Origin: Sinimarinibacterium flocculans
Lineage (GTDB): Bacteria > Pseudomonadota > Gammaproteobacteria > Nevskiales > Nevskiaceae
Direction: 5' to 3'
DNA length: 64,000 nucleotides
NCBI RefSeq assembly: GCF_003201205.1
Contig: NZ_QICN01000009.1
Coordinates: forward strand, 1-64,000
Positions within the stretch are counted from its first letter, which is position 1. Each line of letters opens with the position of its first letter. This document shows positions 53,075 through 61,451 of the stretch, piece after piece. Both the position numbers and the translations under genes were made by a program. The notes below the pieces were generated by a model. It ran no database searches and was not told where the DNA came from. It saw only the letters and a list, made by a program, of their open reading frames with translations.

Positions 53075-53389
53075 ATGCAAAGCGAACAGGAACATCAGCT
53101 GCGGACGAAGATCGGCGAGATGCTGCGCTCGGGCTTGAAGACGAAGACCGAGCCGTTCCCGGAGAACGACGCGGCCTTCAGCCGGCTGCTGGTGGAGTTG
53201 CGCGAGCTGGCGCCCGACGACCTCGAGGGCAAGCTCGTGTTGTCCGGCTTCACCGACAAGCCCTACGGCGAAGACCAGATGCGCTGCCAGGAATGCATGT
53301 ATTACCTCGTGCATCGCCGCTGGTGCGATCTGCCGGAACTGGCCGTGCCCGTGGAGTCGAACTGGTGGTGCCGTCTCTGGCGGATCTGA
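53075..53389 (+). CDS. HiPIP-like small iron-sulfur protein linked to group 2a hydrogenase
   Basis: A 104-residue protein with a helical N-terminal half and a C-terminal four-cysteine region: Cys71 and Cys74 (CQEC), Cys84, and Cys99 in NWWCRLWRI. The C-x2-C-x9-C-x14-WC layout recalls high-potential iron-sulfur proteins (HiPIPs). There is no signal peptide, so it would be cytoplasmic. It lies between hupL2 and hupW, a place where group 2a clusters commonly have a small unnamed protein. It could pass electrons from the hydrogenase to quinone or help assemble its clusters. The ATG at 53075 is chosen for GGAG upstream; a GTG 42 bases earlier is possible. Confidence 0.7.
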   Translation: MQSEQEHQLRTKIGEMLRSGLKTKTEPFPENDAAFSRLLVELRELAPDDLEGKLVLSGFTDKPYGEDQMRCQECMYYLVHRRWCDLPELAVPVESNWWCRLWRI

Positions 53390-53393
53390 CGCC

Positions 53394-53867
53394 GTGCTGA
53401 CGGTTATCGGCTGCGGCAACGCCAATCGCAGCGACGACGGCGTCGGCGTTTTCGTCGCGCAGACGTTGCTGCGGCGGCTGCGCGACCATCCGCGCGAGGA
53501 TGTGCGGGTGTTCGATGCCGGCACCGGCGGCATGGAGGTGATGTTCCAGGCGCGCGGTGCGAGCCGGCTCATCGTCGTTGATGCGCAGCAACCCGGTGAA
53601 GCGCCGGGTGCCATCTATCGCGTGCCCGGCGAACAGCTCGCCGTCGATCACGCGCCGGCGCTGACGCTGCACGATTTCCGCTGGGACCACGCCCTCGCGG
53701 CGGGGCGGCGGATTTTCCGGGACGACTTCCCCGGCGACGTCACGGTCTACCTGATCGAGGCGGCGAACCTCGATCTGGGCCTGGAGCTGACGCCCGCAGT
53801 ACGGGCGTCCGCGCTGCGCGTGGTCGAGCTGATCGCGGCGGACATCGACACCCATGTCACCGGATGA
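53394..53867 (+). CDS. hupW: HupW, maturation protease of the group 2a hydrogenase
   Basis: A 157-residue HupW/HycI-type endopeptidase. GCGNANRSDDGVGVFVAQ contains the nickel-recognising acidic residue, and FDAGTGGMEVMFQ and IVVDAQQPGEAPG follow. It should remove the 16-residue tail of HupL2. The GTG start is 4 bases after the HiPIP-like gene. It is distinct from HupD, so each hydrogenase has its own protease. Confidence 0.9.
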   Translation: MLTVIGCGNANRSDDGVGVFVAQTLLRRLRDHPREDVRVFDAGTGGMEVMFQARGASRLIVVDAQQPGEAPGAIYRVPGEQLAVDHAPALTLHDFRWDHALAAGRRIFRDDFPGDVTVYLIEAANLDLGLELTPAVRASALRVVELIAADIDTHVTG

Positions 53868-54186
53868 ACTGGCGGCGGGCGTCGAGTTAAGCGTCGTGCG
53901 CGGCAGCATCCGTCTGCCGCGTGCGCTTTGCGAGGCCTGCTTTCCGCATGCGGGGTCCGTCGCGCTGCTCGCGCGGGACGGCGAACTCCTGCTCCTGCCG
54001 CTGGCGCCGGATTCGGTCGGCGGCCTGCTGCTCAAGCATCGCAATGCGCAGGGAGATCGCGTGGTGCACGCTGCCGAGTTCCTGCGCGCGCAAGGCATCG
54101 TCGACGACTTCACCGAGCAGCGCCTGCTGGCGCAGTGGCGTCCTCAAGTCGGGGCGCTTTTTCTTACAGCCCGGACACGGGTATGA
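53854..54186 (+). CDS. Unknown small protein of the group 2a hydrogenase operon
   Basis: A 110-residue protein that I do not recognise. The first 60 residues are beta-rich with GSVALLARDGELLLLPLAP; the rest is helical (HAAEFLRAQGIVDDF). No cysteine cluster, signal or membrane segment. The ATG overlaps the hupW end by 14 bases, so it belongs to the hydrogenase operon. A maturation role is an inference from position. Confidence 0.7.
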   Translation: MSPDELAAGVELSVVRGSIRLPRALCEACFPHAGSVALLARDGELLLLPLAPDSVGGLLLKHRNAQGDRVVHAAEFLRAQGIVDDFTEQRLLAQWRPQVGALFLTARTRV

Positions 54187-54205
54187 AGGATGTAAATTAA
54201 GTTTT

Positions 54206-54239
54206 CATATTGACAATATGATATAGGCCCTCCTAGGCT
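54206..54239 (+). promoter_or_regulatory. Promoter with overlapping dyad before the nickel operon
   Basis: TTGACA at 54210 with TAGGCT 18 bases later fits a sigma-70 promoter. The -35 box is inside a perfect dyad CATATT-GAC-AATATG (54206-54220), so a repressor bound there would block transcription. Given the genes downstream, a nickel-responsive repressor is a natural guess, but the regulator is not known. Confidence 0.5.
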
Positions 54240-54309
54240 CCCGCTCGCAGTGCCGACCCAGCCATAACGATCGCCGCAACCAGCGGCGACACAGCGAGGA
54301 GAGCAGCCT

Positions 54310-56376
54310 GTGGAGACAGGGGGTTGCAAGGCGGATTTGCATGTCCGGGGAGCGTGGCGCGGCGGCATTCGGGGCGCGCTGATGGTGGCGCTGGTGCTGG
54401 GCGCGGGGGGAGCCGGTGCGCATCCCCATCACGATGACGAGGCGGGTCCCGTCGATCTCGGGCCCATCGAAGTGAAGGGCCAGGTCCTGGAATCCGGGGC
54501 ATCGCCGTACAGCAGCACGGATTTCGAAAGCGCACAGATCCGGGAGCGCCGGCTGGGGCAGACGCAGGAACTGTTCCGCTACGTGCCGGGCATGGCGATC
54601 CGCAACTTCGGCCTCGCGGGGGTGGCGGACAGCATTGTCATCCGCGGCTTCGGCGGAGGCGGGCATGGCGGCGACCTGGGCGCGGTGATCGACGGCGTAC
54701 CCCTGAACGAAGCGATGTCGCACGCCGACGGTTACCTGGACCTCAACGTCGTCATCCCGCTGGAAATCGCGACGATGAATGTCTTCCGCGGGCCGGTTTC
54801 GGCGCTGTACGGCAACTACAACCGCGGCGGTTTGATCCGGATCGACACCCGCAAGACCGGCGACTACCGCGAATTCGATCTCGCGCTGGGCTCCGACAAA
54901 ACACTGGATCTGCAGGCCGCGATGGGCACGCCCATCGGCGAACACCAGCAGCTCAATCTCGCCGCGCAGTTCTTCCATACCGACGGCTTCCGCCCGCAGT
55001 CGCAGTCCGATCGCGGCAGCTTCGCTGGCCGCTGGCGGATCTCGCTCAGCCCCCGGGCCGAAGTCGCCCTGTCGGCACGATTGCACAAGGCGGACAGTGA
55101 TTCCGCCGCCTACCTGCCGCAGGCCTTGTTCGAGCAGGACCCCTACGGCATCGACCCTGGCGTGCAGAACGACGGCGCCGAAAAGGACTTCGCCAACCTG
55201 CGCGCCGATTTCGGATACGCGCTGGCGGCGGACCTGAAGCTCCTGGGCTTTGCCTATGCGACGCAGCAGGAATTCACGCGCTGGTTCTCGCGCCCGGTCG
55301 GCGGCGAATGGCGACAGCGCGAGGAAAGCTACGACCGCAGCGTCTTCGGCGCCGGCCTGAGCCTCAACAGCCGCGGCGAACTCGCGGGCAGGCCGCTGAA
55401 CTGGGTGGCCGGCCTGGAAACCTTCCGCGAATCCACGGACTTCGTGTACTACGACGGACTGGACCATCGGCGTCGCATCGCCCCGGCCATCAACGACCGC
55501 GAGGCGCGCCTGAACAGCGTCTCCGCCTTTGGCGAGATCCAGGCCGAATGGCATCCGCTGTTCATGCCGTCGGTCGGCTTTCGCTACGACCGCTTCAGCG
55601 GCGGCTGCTCGCTCAACGGGCCGGAGACCGGCAGCGATCCCTGCGCTGACCTCGCCGACATGGACAACGTCAGTCCGAAACTGGGCCTGAGTGCCGATGT
55701 GACGCGAAACGTGCGCCTGCGTGCGAGCTGGTCGGAGGGCTTCGCGCTCCCCAACGGCTTCATCAAGTACGCCGCGGCGGCGGATACGCTCGATCCGGTG
55801 ATCTTCCGCCAGAGCGAGGTGGGGGCGCATGTCCATGTCCTGCGCACGCTGCAGTTCGACGTGGTGGCCTATCGCCTCACTTCCACCGACGAAGTCCGCA
55901 CGATCGCGCCGGGTGAGTACGAGAACTTCGGCGAGACCGAGCGCACGGGCGTCGAGGCCAGCCTGCGCTGGCTGCTGCCCGAGGCGGGGTTCGAATTCTC
56001 GGCGGTCTACGGCAGCGCCGATTCCGAAGTGAAGGCCAATGCCGACGCGGCGCTGATCGGCAACAAGGTCAGCGGCGTGCCGGACTATTCCGTCACGGTG
56101 ACGGCCAGCTGGTCGCCGGCCGTGGCATGGAAGCTCGACCTGATCTGGCGCAAGGTCGGCGAATACGCGATCGACGCGAGCAACGCGACGTATTCCGATC
56201 CCTACGACATCTTCGACGCCGGCGTCGCCTGGGGCAGCGCCGGGCGGATTCCCTTCAAGCTCTACCTGCAGGTGGAGAACCTGACGGACGAGGTGTACGC
56301 CACCTCGCAATCTTCGCTGGGCGTGGCGCCGGGCGCGCCGCGGACGTTCAAGGTCGGCGTGCAACTGGGACTATGA
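54310..56376 (+). CDS. TonB-dependent receptor, probably for nickel
   Basis: A 688-residue outer-membrane receptor. After a signal segment (about residues 20-37) comes a His-rich HPHHDDEAG, then the plug domain (PGMAIRNFGLAGVADSIVIR, PVSALYGNYNRGGL) and a 22-strand barrel ending in FKVGVQLGL. His-rich plugs are common in metal receptors, and the next five genes form a nickel transporter, hence the substrate guess. The GTG at 54310 has GAGGAG 10 bases upstream; an ATG at 54382 is possible but would shorten the signal. Confidence 0.85.
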   Translation: METGGCKADLHVRGAWRGGIRGALMVALVLGAGGAGAHPHHDDEAGPVDLGPIEVKGQVLESGASPYSSTDFESAQIRERRLGQTQELFRYVPGMAIRNFGLAGVADSIVIRGFGGGGHGGDLGAVIDGVPLNEAMSHADGYLDLNVVIPLEIATMNVFRGPVSALYGNYNRGGLIRIDTRKTGDYREFDLALGSDKTLDLQAAMGTPIGEHQQLNLAAQFFHTDGFRPQSQSDRGSFAGRWRISLSPRAEVALSARLHKADSDSAAYLPQALFEQDPYGIDPGVQNDGAEKDFANLRADFGYALAADLKLLGFAYATQQEFTRWFSRPVGGEWRQREESYDRSVFGAGLSLNSRGELAGRPLNWVAGLETFRESTDFVYYDGLDHRRRIAPAINDREARLNSVSAFGEIQAEWHPLFMPSVGFRYDRFSGGCSLNGPETGSDPCADLADMDNVSPKLGLSADVTRNVRLRASWSEGFALPNGFIKYAAAADTLDPVIFRQSEVGAHVHVLRTLQFDVVAYRLTSTDEVRTIAPGEYENFGETERTGVEASLRWLLPEAGFEFSAVYGSADSEVKANADAALIGNKVSGVPDYSVTVTASWSPAVAWKLDLIWRKVGEYAIDASNATYSDPYDIFDAGVAWGSAGRIPFKLYLQVENLTDEVYATSQSSLGVAPGAPRTFKVGVQLGL

Positions 56377-56390
56377 GGAGCGGAATCCGA

Positions 56391-57095
56391 ATGATGAACA
56401 TCATGAATGTCATGAAATCAGGCGTGGCGCTGTGTCTGCTGTGGGGGGCGTCGGGATCGGCATGGGCACACGACGCGTGGATCGCGATCGACGGCCCCGC
56501 GCATGCCGTGCGCTACGGCCATACCGCGGCGGGCGACCCTTACGATCCGGCGAAGATCCGCCAGGTCCGCGCCTGGAGCGCGAACGGCGATCCGGTGGCG
56601 GTCGCGGTGGAAAGAAGCGCCGACGGTGCGACGGCGACGCCTGCGTCGGACGCGGCAGTGCTCACGCTGGATTTCGACAACGGCTACTGGAGCCGGGTGG
56701 GTGGGCAGTCCCGCAACGAAGCCAGGACCGTGACCGGCGCGGCCGAGGGCACGCAATCGCTGAAGTACGGCAAGACCGTGCTGTCGTGGGGCGATGTGGT
56801 GACCCGCCCGCTGGGACAGCCCCTGGAACTGGTCGCCGTGTCCGCAACCGCTCCGCGCGATCGCCAGAAGGTGAATGTGCAGGTGCTTCATGAAGGAAGG
56901 CCGCTCGCGGGTGCCAGGGTCTATGCCGGTGGCCATGACGATGAAGCGCCGGTGACCACCGACGCCAACGGACGTGCCGCCATTGAAGTCCACCGCGGTA
57001 CACAGATGCTCGGTGTCGCGCACAGCGTCGCGCACGACGGGCCGGAGGCGGATCGGGTCAATCTCTCCGCGAACCTGCTGTTCAAGGTGGAATAG
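56391..57095 (+). CDS. NikK-like (DUF4198) periplasmic nickel-uptake protein
   Basis: A 234-residue secreted protein with a signal peptide (SGVALCLLWGASGSAWA) and mature start HDAWIAIDGPAHAVRYGHT. The DUF4198/NikK family has an N-terminal His after the signal and is linked to TonB receptors and Cbi/Nik ECF transporters. The C-terminal GRPLAGARVYAGGHDDEAPV is a carboxypeptidase-regulatory-like fold. GAGGAG lies upstream of the ATG at 56391. It probably moves nickel across the periplasm. Confidence 0.78.
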   Translation: MMNIMNVMKSGVALCLLWGASGSAWAHDAWIAIDGPAHAVRYGHTAAGDPYDPAKIRQVRAWSANGDPVAVAVERSADGATATPASDAAVLTLDFDNGYWSRVGGQSRNEARTVTGAAEGTQSLKYGKTVLSWGDVVTRPLGQPLELVAVSATAPRDRQKVNVQVLHEGRPLAGARVYAGGHDDEAPVTTDANGRAAIEVHRGTQMLGVAHSVAHDGPEADRVNLSANLLFKVE

Positions 57096-57096
57096 C

Positions 57097-57627
57097 GTGA
57101 TCCGCAACGTGCGCCCATGGCGGATACCGCTGGCTGTCGTGCTGACGATCGGTGCGGTGGGTGCCGGCTGGGCGCACGGCCTGCGCGTGGTCGCCGCGCC
57201 GCAGGCCGACGGCATCGCCGGGCGCGCGTTCTATTCGGACGAGACGCCCGCGACCGGCGAAACGGTCCTGCTGTTCGATGCCGGCGGGGCACGTCTGGCA
57301 ACGACGCAGACCGTGGACGACGGCCGCTTCGTCTTTGCGCTGAGCCGCCACGGCGAATACCTCGTCGTTGCCGAAGGCGAGGAGGGGCATCGCGCCGAGA
57401 CGCGCGTGCGTGTCGGTCCGCTGCCGCCGTCCGCCGCATCCCCGGTCGCTGCGCTGGACGACGCAAGGCTCGCGGCGCTGATCCGCGGCGAACTGCAACC
57501 GCTGCGCGAGGACATCGCGCGCTATGAAAAGCGCATCCGCCTCCAGAACATCGTCGCCGGCCTGGGTTTCATCGTTGGGCTCGCGGGTGCGTGGGTCTGG
57601 TGGCGGGCGCGCAGGGGAGGCGGCTGA
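57097..57627 (+). CDS. NikL-like auxiliary protein of nickel ECF transporter
   Basis: A 176-residue membrane-attached protein. A signal-anchor helix (about residues 9-26) is followed by a His after the cleavage-like site (AHGLRVVAAPQ), a beta-sandwich domain, and a C-terminal helix (IVAGLGFIVGLAGAWVWW). This is the NikL/CbiL topology found beside NikM and CbiM. The GTG at 57097 follows the preceding stop by 1 base. The stop codon overlaps the cbiM start by 1 base. Confidence 0.78.
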   Translation: MIRNVRPWRIPLAVVLTIGAVGAGWAHGLRVVAAPQADGIAGRAFYSDETPATGETVLLFDAGGARLATTQTVDDGRFVFALSRHGEYLVVAEGEEGHRAETRVRVGPLPPSAASPVAALDDARLAALIRGELQPLREDIARYEKRIRLQNIVAGLGFIVGLAGAWVWWRARRGGG

Positions 57628-58238
57628 TGCATATCTCCGAGGGGGTGCTGAGCGTGCCGGTGCTCGCCGGGGGCGCGATGCTCGCGGCGGGGGCGATCGC
57701 CGTTGGCCTGAAGAAGTTGCCGGATGAACGCATTCCCCAGGCCGGCATGTTGTGCGCGATGTTCTTCGTCGCCTCGCTGATCCACCTGCCGGTCGGCGTC
57801 AGCGCCGTGCATCTCGTGCTCAACGGCCTCTGCGGCGTCCTGCTCGGCTGGGCGGCGTTTCCGGTGATTGCGGTAGCCTTGCTGCTGCAGGCCCTGCTGT
57901 TCGGCTTCGGCGGCCTGTCGGTGCTGGGCGCCAACATCGTCGTCATGGGCGTGCCGGCCGTGCTGTGTTCCTGCCTGTTCCATGCGGGATTCTCGACATT
58001 GACGCCGCATCAGGCCGGATTGCGCGGGGCACTGGCCGGCGGCGGTGCGGTGGCGCTGGGGATCGGCCTGATGACCCTGGCACTGTGGCTGTCCAGCGGC
58101 ACGGCGTACTGGCCGCTGATCGGCACGGTGCTGCTGGCGCATCTGCCGGTCATGGCCGCGGAGGCGGCGGTGACCGGCGCGGTGGTGTTCCTGCTCGCCC
58201 GCACGCGCCCGACCTTGCTGGCGCCGGCGCTCACATGA
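57627..58238 (+). CDS. cbiM: CbiM/NikM substrate-binding component of ECF transporter
   Basis: A 203-residue S-component with about seven transmembrane helices. The N-terminal MHISEGVL contains Met1-His2, the metal ligands in CbiM/NikM, and HLPVGVSAVHLVLNGLCGVL has the inner histidines. Cobalt and nickel types cannot be told apart with certainty; the hydrogenase context favours nickel (NikM). Confidence 0.9.
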   Translation: MHISEGVLSVPVLAGGAMLAAGAIAVGLKKLPDERIPQAGMLCAMFFVASLIHLPVGVSAVHLVLNGLCGVLLGWAAFPVIAVALLLQALLFGFGGLSVLGANIVVMGVPAVLCSCLFHAGFSTLTPHQAGLRGALAGGGAVALGIGLMTLALWLSSGTAYWPLIGTVLLAHLPVMAAEAAVTGAVVFLLARTRPTLLAPALT

Positions 58239-58987
58239 CGACGTCCGTCGTCCATCCGCTGGCGCATGGGGACTCGGTGATCCACCGCATCGACCCGCGC
58301 GTGCGTCTGTTGTGCGTGCTGGCCGCGAGCGTCTGCATCGCCGCCACGTCGCGTCCGGGACCGCTGCTGGCCGCCTGTGCGCTGGCGGCGGTGCTGGTGC
58401 TGGTCGCGCGCATCCCGTGGCGGCCGCTGTGGCGCCGCCTGCGGGTGCTCAACGCGTTCATGGCGATCGTGCTGCTCACCGTGCCGTTCAGCATGCAGGG
58501 CGAAACGATCTGGCAGGCGGGCGCGCTGGGCGCGAGCCGCGAGGGACTGGCGCAGGCGTTGCGGATCATCCTCACCGGGAACACGCTGGTGCTGCTGCTG
58601 ACGTCGCTGGTGGCGACGATCGAGCCGACGGTCCTGGCACACGCGCTGCTGCACCTGCGCGTGCCCGACAAGCTGGTGCGCATCCTGATGTTTGCGGTCC
58701 GCTACATCGACGTGCTCAACGACTCGCGCCTGCGCATGGACCGGGCGATGAAGGCGCGCGGCTACGTCGCCCGCTGCAATGCCCACACCGTTCGCACGTC
58801 GGCCTATCTGGTGGCCTGCCTGCTGGCGCAGAGCCTGGACCGGGCGGCCCGCATCGAGCGGGCCATGCGCTGCCGCGGCTGGCGCGGACAGTTTCCGGTC
58901 CTCAACCACTTTCACGCTGGCGCGCGGGATGTCCGCTTCGCCTGCCTGTTCGCCGGCGCGCTCGCCGCGGCGATGGTGATGCCATGA
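58235..58987 (+). CDS. cbiQ: CbiQ/NikQ energy-coupling T-component
   Basis: A 250-residue membrane protein of the EcfT family. The two coupling motifs, AMKARGYVARC and ERAMRCRGWRGQF, contain the Ala-Arg-Gly triads that contact the ATPase. It overlaps cbiM and cbiO by 4 bases each, so the transporter is made from one message. Confidence 0.9.
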   Translation: MTTSVVHPLAHGDSVIHRIDPRVRLLCVLAASVCIAATSRPGPLLAACALAAVLVLVARIPWRPLWRRLRVLNAFMAIVLLTVPFSMQGETIWQAGALGASREGLAQALRIILTGNTLVLLLTSLVATIEPTVLAHALLHLRVPDKLVRILMFAVRYIDVLNDSRLRMDRAMKARGYVARCNAHTVRTSAYLVACLLAQSLDRAARIERAMRCRGWRGQFPVLNHFHAGARDVRFACLFAGALAAAMVMP

Positions 58988-59685
58988 ACGATCCAGCGAT
59001 CCAGGTCCCGTTGATCCGCGTCAGGAACCTCGCGTTCCGCTACCACGCCGGCCGGCCCTTGCTCGAAGGCGTGTTGTTCGAACTGCGGGCCGGCGAGCGC
59101 CTGGGCGTGTCCGGCGCCAACGGCAGCGGCAAGTCCTCGCTGCTGCAGCTGTTGATGGGGCTGGAGCGGCCTGCCGCCGGCACGGTCGAACTGTTCGGAC
59201 ACCTGTGCCGGGACGAGGTTGATTTCCGTCCGCTGCGCGGGCGCATCGGCCTGTTGTTCCAGGACGCCGACGACCAGTTGTTCTGCCCGACGGTAGAAGA
59301 GGACGTCGCGTTCGGCCCGCTGAACCAGGGCTACAGCCACGCGCAGGTGCGCGGCATCGTCGCGCGCACCCTGGCGGACCTCGGGCTCGCCCACCTCGCG
59401 CAGCGACCCACGCACCAGCTCTCCGGCGGCGAGAAGCGCGCGGTGGCACTGGCCGGGGTGCTGGCGATGCAGCCGGACGTGCTGCTGCTGGACGAGCCCA
59501 CCACCTGCCTGGACGAGGATGCGCAGGCACGCGTGACGCGGCTGCTGCTCGGCCTGCCGCAGGCCATGGTCATCGTCTCGCACGATCCGCATTTCCTGCG
59601 CTGCGTCGCCTCGCGGACGCTGTTGCTCAGGGACGGCGCGCTGTGCGCGATGCCAGTTGTCCGGCCGGTGTTGCGCAGCGTTTGA
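58984..59685 (+). CDS. cbiO: CbiO/NikO ATPase of nickel ECF transporter
   Basis: A 233-residue ABC ATPase. Walker A is GANGSGKSS, the Q-loop is in LLFQDADDQLFCPTVEEDV (EcfA-type), the signature is LSGGEK, and Walker B is VLLLDEPTTCLDED. Only one ATPase gene is present, so it should act as a homodimer, as usual for the Cbi/Nik type. Confidence 0.92.
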   Translation: MNDPAIQVPLIRVRNLAFRYHAGRPLLEGVLFELRAGERLGVSGANGSGKSSLLQLLMGLERPAAGTVELFGHLCRDEVDFRPLRGRIGLLFQDADDQLFCPTVEEDVAFGPLNQGYSHAQVRGIVARTLADLGLAHLAQRPTHQLSGGEKRAVALAGVLAMQPDVLLLDEPTTCLDEDAQARVTRLLLGLPQAMVIVSHDPHFLRCVASRTLLLRDGALCAMPVVRPVLRSV

Positions 59686-59832
59686 CGCAATGCCCGTTGC
59701 CGTCGGGGCGGAGGGTGTTCAGCGAGTTTGCGGTAGGTGCCGTTTTTGCCCGCAGATCAAGGTTCAGCGGCTTTCATGCACCCTGATAACGCGCTTGTCA
59801 GTGATAACTTTCTTTTCACTCTGTCAGATTGA

Positions 59833-59861
59833 TTGACAGTCCTGTTCGGGGCTCCTACGCT
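59833..59861 (+). promoter_or_regulatory. Candidate promoter for the group 2a accessory operon
   Basis: Within the 246-base gap 59686-59931. TTGACA at 59833 and TACGCT at 59856 (17-base spacing) fit sigma-70. The dyad CTGTCA-N7-TGACAG (59821-59839) overlaps the -35. A weaker sigma-54-like alternative, GG at 59736 and GC at 59748, lies upstream. Either could serve; I cannot decide. Confidence 0.4.
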
Positions 59862-59931
59862 GCAATCCGTACCCCCCCCACCCACGTGCGGCTGACGGCC
59901 GATCCAGGTCGCGGTCATGGAGGAAGAAGGA

Positions 59932-60942
59932 ATGGGGCAGGCGCTTTCGCAGTCGCAGTACGATGCGGCGATCCGGGCCATCGAGTCCGATGCCGCGACG
60001 GATGCCGAAAAGGCGGAGATGCTCATGGAGGTCGCCATGGGCATGCAGTCGCGGCCGAAGGAGGTCGATGACCTGCATCGGGCCATCGCGCTCTATCGCC
60101 GCGCGCTCGAACTGAATCCCGAAGGTGTGCTGGCGGCGCGCATCCGCGCGCGTCTCGGGACCGCGCTGCAGGCCTTGCCGGACGGCGGCAGCGACGCGCT
60201 GAAACAGGCGCGCGGATTCTACGAGTCGGCGCTGCCGGAGCTGGCTCGGCATGGACGCCCGGAGGAAGCCGCCGAGGTCGAGATGAACCTCGGGCTGACC
60301 CAGCAGTCGCTGGCCGCCAATGGCGGCGCGCGCATCCAGGATGCGATCCAGTGCTATCACCGCGCGCTGCGTGTGTTCACGCGGGAGTCGCATCCGCAGG
60401 AGTACGCCATCCTGCACAACAACCTCGCGATCGCGTACCTGTCGATCCCGCTCGCCGACGAGCGCGCGCAGATGCGCGAGGCGCTGGCGGTGCAGTCCTT
60501 CGAGGAAGTGCTGAAGGTCGTGAACCTCGTCGATCACCCGAGCGAGTACGCGATGATCCAGAACAACCTCGGCAACGCCCTGCAATACGCGAGCAGCGGC
60601 CATCCGCTCGAGAACAACCTGCGCGCGCTCGCGGCCTACGACGAGGCGCTGAAGGTGCGCAATGCGCGCGACACGCCGCTGGAATACGCGAACACGCTGT
60701 CGAACAAGGCCAACGTGCTGCGCAACCTGCCGGAGGATCCGGACGCGCCCGGCATGGGGCGCGAGTCGGGCCTGCTGCGGGCGCGCACACTGTACGAGGA
60801 AGCACGCGAGGTCTTCGCCCGGTTCTCCAACGCGCATGGCGTCGGCGTCATCGACGACGCCATGCTGGACATCGACGGCGAACTGGCGCGGGCGCGGCCG
60901 GCCAATGGCAACGGTGGCGACGGCTCGCACGCAGCCCGATGA
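59932..60942 (+). CDS. TPR protein of the group 2a accessory block
   Basis: A 336-residue tetratricopeptide protein with several repeat pairs (LHRAIALYRRALELNPEG, IQDAIQCYHRALRVF, NNLRALAAYDEALKVRN). It has no signal or membrane segment and would act as a cytoplasmic scaffold. A TPR gene in this position is part of the accessory set found next to group 2a hydrogenases in cyanobacteria and mycobacteria, proposed to help mature the small subunit. GGAGG favours the ATG at 59932 over one 15 bases earlier. Confidence 0.82.
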   Translation: MGQALSQSQYDAAIRAIESDAATDAEKAEMLMEVAMGMQSRPKEVDDLHRAIALYRRALELNPEGVLAARIRARLGTALQALPDGGSDALKQARGFYESALPELARHGRPEEAAEVEMNLGLTQQSLAANGGARIQDAIQCYHRALRVFTRESHPQEYAILHNNLAIAYLSIPLADERAQMREALAVQSFEEVLKVVNLVDHPSEYAMIQNNLGNALQYASSGHPLENNLRALAAYDEALKVRNARDTPLEYANTLSNKANVLRNLPEDPDAPGMGRESGLLRARTLYEEAREVFARFSNAHGVGVIDDAMLDIDGELARARPANGNGGDGSHAAR

Positions 60943-60973
60943 GCATCCGTGACGAAAACAGAGGAGCGCGACA

Positions 60974-61204
60974 ATGGAAGAGCTGATGCGGCAACTCGGC
61001 AGCGGTCAGATCGGTATCGCGACGGTCCTGGTCTGGACGGCACTGGCCTTCATCGCGGCGCTGGCCGGCGGCGCGCTGGCGGGCCTGAAGCTCGCGGGCA
61101 AGGACCTGGGCAATGACCTGGCGTCGCTGATGGGCGCGATGTTCGGCCCCACGGCGGCGGTGCCGGCGGTGCTGGTCGGGCTCATCGTGCTGATGCTGGT
61201 CTGA
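60974..61204 (+). CDS. Small membrane protein of the group 2a accessory block
   Basis: A 76-residue protein with two predicted transmembrane helices (about 17-38 and 55-75). A Gly/Ala-rich loop KLAGKDLGNDLASLMGAMFG lies between them. Homologues of unknown function sit beside group 2a hydrogenases. It may attach the accessory complex to the membrane. GGAG lies just upstream of the start. Confidence 0.72.
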   Translation: MEELMRQLGSGQIGIATVLVWTALAFIAALAGGALAGLKLAGKDLGNDLASLMGAMFGPTAAVPAVLVGLIVLMLV

Positions 61205-61217
61205 CGGAGGCGCCGCC

Positions 61218-61442
61218 ATGTGGGACATGTTCCTCAACTCGCTGAAGCTGTTTTTCAAGGGCAAGCTGTTCCGCGATCCGGCGATGGTCGTGCGGCAGTG
61301 GGCCATCGGCTTCGTGCCGGCGCTGATCGCCGTCGTCGTCCTGGTGAAGATCGGCCTGCCGGTCTGGCTGGTCGTGCTGGGCGTCGGCCTGATCTTCGGC
61401 GCACTGCAGCCCTGGCTGTTCAAGGACCTGAAATACAACTGA
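61218..61442 (+). CDS. Second small membrane protein of the group 2a accessory block
   Basis: A 74-residue protein: basic amphipathic N-terminus (SLKLFFKGKLFRDPAM), then two predicted transmembrane helices (about 28-45 and 47-64), ending PWLFKDLKYN. It follows its partner by 13 bases. The pair of small membrane proteins is conserved in this block, though the function is unknown. Confidence 0.72.
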   Translation: MWDMFLNSLKLFFKGKLFRDPAMVVRQWAIGFVPALIAVVVLVKIGLPVWLVVLGVGLIFGALQPWLFKDLKYN

Positions 61443-61451
61443 GGCCACCCC

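Noticed and set aside
54181-54210. NikR-type site GTATGA...TCATAT before the nickel operon
   Set aside because: Spacing is 18 bases instead of the 16 of the E. coli NikR consensus and the second half is imperfect.
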